Source of the DNA: Victivallales bacterium
GTDB taxonomy: Bacteria; Verrucomicrobiota; Lentisphaeria; Victivallales; Victivallaceae
Direction: 5' to 3'
Length of the DNA stretch: 8,913 nucleotides
NCBI GenBank assembly: GCA_030634125.1
Contig: DAOWBJ010000049.1
Span: 1-8,913 of the forward strand
Shown here: piece by piece, positions 6,099 through 8,913 of the stretch
How the letters are laid out: the number at the start of each line of letters is the position of its first letter
How positions within the stretch are numbered: position 1 is the first letter of the stretch
The notes under the pieces: model-generated
The model's database searches: none
What the model saw: only the letters and a program-made list of their open reading frames with translations
Told to the model about the DNA's origin: nothing
Program-made: the position numbers and the translations under genes

Positions 6099-7397
6099 AT
6101 GGAAAAAATATATTACAACGATAAAGCTTTCGATAAAAAATTAGATAAGCTTTATCATAGACCTTCATATCCTCCCGAAATAGAAGAATCGGTGAAACAG
6201 ATACTGGCTGATGTCCGCCGGGACGGCGACGCGGCCTTGAGTACTTACGCGAAAAAATTTGATAAGGTTGACCTGACTCCCGATATGTTTCCGGTAGATG
6301 AGAAAGAAATCAAAAAAGCTTCCCGCGCAGTTTCAAATTCCTGCAAAAAAGCAATAAAAGAAGCACTCGCGAATGTTGATTTTTTCTCCAGGCAGCGCAT
6401 ACCTCAACCCTGGAGCTCCTCTCCGAGACCGGGCGTGATCGTGGGTGAACGTTTCGAGCCGATGGAACGCATTGGAGTATATATCCCGGGCGGCACAGCG
6501 CCACTGGTTTCGACAGTGATTCATACTGCCGGACTGGCGAAAGCCGCAGGAGTGAAGGAAATCGTCGCGGTTACCCCTCCAGCCCCTGACGGCACGGTTC
6601 ATCCGGCTATTTTGTACGCGATGCATCAGGCGGGAGTAACTGAAGTTTACCGTCTGGGCGGAGTTTACGGCATTGCCGCCCTCGCCTATGGAACGGAATC
6701 CATTAAGAAAGTTGAAAAAATAGTAGGGCCGGGCAATGCTTATGTTACCGCCGCCAAAAAACTTGTTTACGGCGAAGTCGCTATTGATATGATTGCCGGA
6801 CCGTCTGAAATAATGATTATCGCTGATGAAAAGTGCAATCCGGCATTCATCGCGGCGGATATGTTGTCGCAGGCTGAACACGGCAGCGGCTTTGAGCAGG
6901 CGGTTCTGCTTTCGACGGATGCAGATTTGCTGGATATGGTAGAGCAGGAATTATTAAAACAGAAAGCAGAACTTAGTCGCCGGGAACCTGTTGATAAAGT
7001 GCTTGCTGATGGAGTATTTTTAATTCATGTGGAAGACATGACACAAGCTGCCGGGATCGCCAGCCGTTATGCTCCTGAACATTTAGAAATACAATGCCGC
7101 AAGGCAGGTAATATCGCTAAACAGGTCAAAGCGGCCGGAGCTATATTCATAGGTCAATGGACTCCTGAACCAATCGGGGATTTTTGCGCGGGCCCAAGTC
7201 ATGTCCTGCCGACCGCGGGGAGTGGAAAGTATTTCAGCGGCTTAACCATCGAAGGATTTTTCCGGCGCATGAGTATTTTGAATTATCAAAAAAGTGCATT
7301 AAAACAAGAATTAAAAACCGTGCTGAAATTCGCGGAGATGGAAGGGCTTGATGCTCACGGCAAAAGTGCTTCAATCAGATTTAAAAACGAGAAATAA
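6099..7397 (+). CDS. hisD: Histidinol dehydrogenase (HisD)
   Basis: HisD oxidises L-histidinol to L-histidine in two NAD-dependent steps, the end of histidine synthesis; it is a cytosolic zinc enzyme, dimeric in characterised members. The 432 residues match the family. GVYIPGGTAPLVSTV (126-140), VYRLGGVYGIAALAYGT (183-199), KIVGPGNAYVTAAKK (207-221) and IDMIAGPSEIMIIAD (229-243) are canonical. Zinc ligands are Gln258 and His261 (LSQAEHG), Asp361 (GDF) and His420 (LDAHGKSA). The catalytic pair is Glu327-His328 in APEHLE. The usual AGxNHVLPT reads AGPSHVLPT, seen in some other members. A strong GGAGG (6087-6091) lies 7 bp before the ATG, the best ribosome site of the operon, so HisD may be translated independently of panC 23 bp upstream. 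hisC follows after one base. Confidence 0.97.
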   Translation: MEKIYYNDKAFDKKLDKLYHRPSYPPEIEESVKQILADVRRDGDAALSTYAKKFDKVDLTPDMFPVDEKEIKKASRAVSNSCKKAIKEALANVDFFSRQRIPQPWSSSPRPGVIVGERFEPMERIGVYIPGGTAPLVSTVIHTAGLAKAAGVKEIVAVTPPAPDGTVHPAILYAMHQAGVTEVYRLGGVYGIAALAYGTESIKKVEKIVGPGNAYVTAAKKLVYGEVAIDMIAGPSEIMIIADEKCNPAFIAADMLSQAEHGSGFEQAVLLSTDADLLDMVEQELLKQKAELSRREPVDKVLADGVFLIHVEDMTQAAGIASRYAPEHLEIQCRKAGNIAKQVKAAGAIFIGQWTPEPIGDFCAGPSHVLPTAGSGKYFSGLTIEGFFRRMSILNYQKSALKQELKTVLKFAEMEGLDAHGKSASIRFKNEK

Positions 7398-7398
7398 A

Positions 7399-8451
7399 AT
7401 GAAAAAATACAGATCATATTTCAGACCGGAAATTGACGCGATGAGCGGCTATACTCCGGGTGAACAGCCTAAGGTCATGGATTTGTTGAAGTTAAACACC
7501 AACGAAAATCCATATCCGCCCTGCCCTGCGGTTCTGGACGGGCTGAAAAACGCTGACGGCGAACGTTTGCGTCTATATCCTGACCCGACCGCCGACAAAC
7601 TTCGTGACACTATTGCTGAAGTTTACGGATACGAACGCGAAAACATTATCGTTTCAAACGGCTCTGACGATATGCTGACTATCGCCTTCCGGGCGTTCAC
7701 CGATGCTGAACGTTCTGTGGCATTTTTAGACCCGACTTATTCGCTGTATCCAGTTCTGGCTGACTTGCAGGGCTGTCAATACATCAAAATCCCTCTGAAA
7801 GAGGATTTTTCAATAAGCAATGATTTACTCGAAAAAGCAGCTCCGGCAAATTTGCTGGTTATCACCCGGCCCAACGCGCCGACTGGAAATAACATCGCGA
7901 TAGATGACATGCGTAAAATCTGTTCCGGGTTTGACGGAGTTGTATTGATCGACGAAGCCTATGCGGATTTTTCCGCTGACAACTGCATTGGTTTTGTGCG
8001 TGAATTCCCCAATGTAATCGTCAGCCGGACAGTTTCCAAAAGCTATTCATTAGCCGGGTTGAGGTTGGGCTTCGCCATCGCGTGCCCTGAATTGATTGAG
8101 GGCATGATGAAGGTCAAAGATTCCTACAACGTCAATATGCTGACCCAGTATCTGGCGGAACTAGCTATACGCGACCAGGAATACTTTAGCAAAACAGTCG
8201 CTAAAATAACAGCTTCCAGAGCAAAGTTGACTTCTGAGCTCAAGGCTCTCGATTTTGAAGTAGTGGATTCGCAAAGCAATTTCCTTTTCGCCGCCCCGCC
8301 TGACGGCGATGGCGAAAAACTGTTCAAAGCATTACGCGAACAAAACATAATAGTCCGTTATTTCCCCGGCGAGTCTACCGGCAAATACATCAGGATTACT
8401 ATTGGTACAGAAGAACAACTCCAAAGATTGGTTGATTTTCTAAAGAAATAA
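7399..8451 (+). CDS. hisC: Histidinol-phosphate aminotransferase (HisC), fold-type I PLP enzyme
   Basis: HisC transfers an amino group from glutamate to imidazole-acetol phosphate to give L-histidinol phosphate. The ATG at 7399, one base after the hisD stop, gives 350 residues, the usual HisC size. An upstream in-frame ATG at 7348 would put 17 extra residues inside hisD and is less likely. Motifs in order: LKLNTNENPYPP (30-41), RLYPDPTADKLR (58-69), VSNGSDDML (85-93), DPTYSLYP (111-118), RPNAPTG (157-163), VVLIDEAYADF (181-191), TVSKSYSLAGLRLGF (211-225) with PLP-binding Lys214, and a C-terminal GKYIRITIG. Asp185 and Tyr188 have the usual cofactor-contact positions. The Shine-Dalgarno is weak (CGAG), which suggests translation coupled to hisD. 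RPNAPTG replaces the textbook NPNNPTG, a known family variant. Aromatic aminotransferase activity cannot be excluded, but the hisD context favours HisC. It is the last gene; hisB does not follow. Confidence 0.94.
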   Translation: MKKYRSYFRPEIDAMSGYTPGEQPKVMDLLKLNTNENPYPPCPAVLDGLKNADGERLRLYPDPTADKLRDTIAEVYGYERENIIVSNGSDDMLTIAFRAFTDAERSVAFLDPTYSLYPVLADLQGCQYIKIPLKEDFSISNDLLEKAAPANLLVITRPNAPTGNNIAIDDMRKICSGFDGVVLIDEAYADFSADNCIGFVREFPNVIVSRTVSKSYSLAGLRLGFAIACPELIEGMMKVKDSYNVNMLTQYLAELAIRDQEYFSKTVAKITASRAKLTSELKALDFEVVDSQSNFLFAAPPDGDGEKLFKALREQNIIVRYFPGESTGKYIRITIGTEEQLQRLVDFLKK

Positions 8452-8458
8452 AAATACA

Positions 8459-8588
8459 ATCGCGCCGGGGCGTCGCCGGATGCGATCAAGCGGCGGAAAA
8501 CGCTTATCGCTCATCTCCAATGAGCGAAATTTAAGTCCTCCACGGAGGCGCATTAGACCCAATCCGCTCTCGAAAAGCGAGACTCCGT
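8459..8588. repeat. GC-rich multi-hairpin island downstream of hisC (candidate palindromic repeat or structured RNA)
   Basis: Five consecutive hairpins can be drawn in 124 bp. ATCGC-g-CCGG pairs with CCGG-at-GCGAT (8459-8486). AAGCG pairs with CGCTT around GCGGAAAA (8488-8505). TCGCTCAT pairs with ATGAGCGA around CTCCA (8507-8527). CCTC pairs with GAGG around CACG (8537-8548). TCTCG pairs with CGAGA around AAAAG (8568-8582). ACGGAG (8542-8547) can instead pair with CTCCGT (8583-8588), which excludes the fourth hairpin and encloses the fifth. The island is much richer in G/C than the AT-rich DNA after it. One plus-strand frame is open from the end of hisC to 8626 (an ATG at 8480 would give 48 Arg/Ser/Pro-rich residues). 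No T-tract follows any stem, so it is not a clear hisC terminator. I do not recognise RNase P RNA, tmRNA, 6S RNA or SRP RNA in it. Strand is undecided. Confidence 0.45.
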
Positions 8589-8674
8589 CGAGCCGCAAAC
8601 AACATTTATTTTACCTGCTTGACTGACACATTATAAATACAATCCTTTCTTACCTCGTCTTTTCGAGATCAGAT
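8589..8674. other. Noncoding spacer between hairpin island and terminal inverted-repeat element
   Basis: AT-rich spacer with no supported gene. A small hairpin, CTCG (8654-8657) with CGAG (8664-8667) around TCTTTT, lies just before the left end of the element at 8675. No promoter pair with acceptable spacing was found. Confidence 0.4.
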
Positions 8675-8682
8675 GGGTGCGC

Positions 8683-8728
8683 TGATGTTATGATGTTAAA
8701 TTCTAACATTTTTATGTTCACGATGTTA
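8683..8728. repeat. Cluster of ATGTTA/TAACAT words, including an 8-bp tandem repeat
   Basis: TGATGTTA occurs twice head to tail (8683-8690 and 8691-8698). TAACAT follows inverted at 8704-8709, forming a 6-bp hairpin with 8693-8698, then ATGTTC at 8714-8719 and ATGTTA at 8723-8728. The first copies belong to the left inverted repeat of the 8675-8913 element. Spacing is irregular, so a protein-binding iteron array is only one option. Confidence 0.4.
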
Positions 8729-8755
8729 TAACGGTATCAACCATACGAGTGCTTA

Positions 8756-8774
8756 CACCCCTGTGACAGGGGTG
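8756..8774. repeat. Perfect 8-bp hairpin with 3-nt loop (CACCCCTG/CAGGGGTG)
   Basis: CACCCCTG and CAGGGGTG pair perfectly around TGA. It lies in the interior of the putative element and is followed by AT-rich sequence without a clean T-run. Its CTG-NNN-CAG centre and 8-bp stem match the hairpin at 8808-8826. Confidence 0.7.
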
Positions 8775-8807
8775 GCGACATATTTAAATTTTGACTAACA
8801 ATTTAGC

Positions 8808-8826
8808 AACGGCTGTCTCAGCCGTT
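8808..8826. repeat. Perfect 8-bp hairpin with 3-nt loop (AACGGCTG/CAGCCGTT)
   Basis: AACGGCTG and CAGCCGTT pair perfectly around TCT. Stem length, loop length and the CTG-NNN-CAG core repeat those of the hairpin at 8756-8774, but the outer stem sequence differs, suggesting conserved shape rather than conserved sequence. Confidence 0.7.
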
Positions 8827-8913
8827 CAAACATTTTCACAGCTACATCATTTTCAGTTACTCTTGAATAGACATGAATAAATTACAGCTTAACATTATAT
8901 CATCAGCACACCC

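Larger units (their letters stand above)
8675..8913. mobile_element. Putative MITE-like element with 25-bp terminal inverted repeats; right end coincides with window edge
   Basis: The left end starts GGGTGCGCTGATGTTATGAT (8675 onward). The reverse complement of the right end starts GGGTGTGCTGATGATATAAT (from 8913 inward). Over 25 bases (8675-8699 against 8913-8889) 22 positions match; the three differences are at positions 6, 14 and 18. Similarity stops abruptly after base 25, as expected for terminal inverted repeats. The 239-bp interior has no plausible transposase or other gene; it is AT-rich and holds three hairpins (8693-8709, 8756-8774, 8808-8826). A short non-autonomous element mobilised in trans is the simplest reading (inference). 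The outer right end is the last base visible, so a target-site duplication cannot be tested, and the repeat could continue beyond. I cannot assign a transposase family from the ends. Confidence 0.6.

Noticed and set aside
7348..7398. Upstream in-frame ATG for hisC
   Set aside because: It lies inside hisD and adds 17 residues not expected for HisC; the ATG one base after the hisD stop gives the normal length.
8459..8600. Known housekeeping RNA (RNase P, tmRNA, 6S, SRP) in the hairpin island
   Set aside because: None of the conserved core sequences of these RNAs could be found on either strand.
8480..8626. A 48-codon open frame starting ATG at 8480, Arg/Ser/Pro-rich
   Set aside because: No ribosome binding site, no recognisable domain, and it coincides with the dense hairpin island; the other plus-strand frames are also partly open because the DNA is GC-rich. 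Kept only as a property of the island.
8683..8728. CRISPR array or plasmid iterons
   Set aside because: The repeated word is only 6-8 bp with irregular spacing and mixed orientation, and no cas or replication gene is present.
8873..8913. A possible gene start (MNKLQLNIISS...) running off the right edge
   Set aside because: Only 13 codons, no Shine-Dalgarno, and it runs into the right terminal inverted repeat.

Overview
The window is an ordinary-looking chromosomal stretch from a Gram-negative bacterium. An outer membrane is indicated by lpxC (lipid A synthesis) and by a Pal-type, peptidoglycan-binding OmpA-domain lipoprotein. The base composition is moderate, with AT-rich gene gaps. Several details fit the PVC/FCB side of the tree: a MiaA with the GLEY-type variant remembered from Bacteroidetes-like paralogues, lpxC directly next to a fabZ-type gene, and weak Shine-Dalgarno signals at some genes. 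A Lentisphaerota/Verrucomicrobiota-like host is my best guess from memory of protein style, not a demonstrated assignment.

Left part (1-1537): the C-terminal part of mtnA (methionine salvage) enters from outside the window and converges on miaA (tRNA A37 prenylation, minus strand). The 100-bp gap between them is filled by a previously unannotated imperfect inverted repeat (451-562). Each arm is a bulged hairpin preceded by AAGTAGT, as in REP/BIME elements, and the TAG stop codons of both genes lie inside those arms.

Middle part (1538-3980): miaA and lpxC diverge from a 95-bp AT-rich gap. lpxC is followed after 16 bp by a two-domain hotdog protein. Its first half is an intact FabZ dehydratase; its second half is FabZ-like but has Asn where the catalytic His should be. 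This pair commits acyl chains to lipid A and fatty acid elongation. A pal-like gene converges on it from the minus strand.

Right part (3981-8451): pal and ilvE diverge from about 236 bp containing two interleaved sigma70-like promoters that cannot be occupied together. ilvE, panC, hisD and hisC then form a tight plus-strand operon (1-bp overlap, 23-bp gap, 1-bp gap) joining branched-chain amino acid, pantothenate and histidine synthesis. ilvE and panC sit on two branches that both leave 2-ketoisovalerate.

Tail (8452-8913): no convincing gene. It holds a GC-rich island with five consecutive hairpins and a coincident open frame (8459-8588), then a putative 239-bp MITE-like element (8675-8913). 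That element is bounded by 25-bp terminal inverted repeats (22/25 matches), and its outer right end coincides with the last base of the window. No rRNA, tRNA, CRISPR array or known defence system was seen. The most unusual content is the three repeat/structure elements and the half-inactive tandem FabZ.
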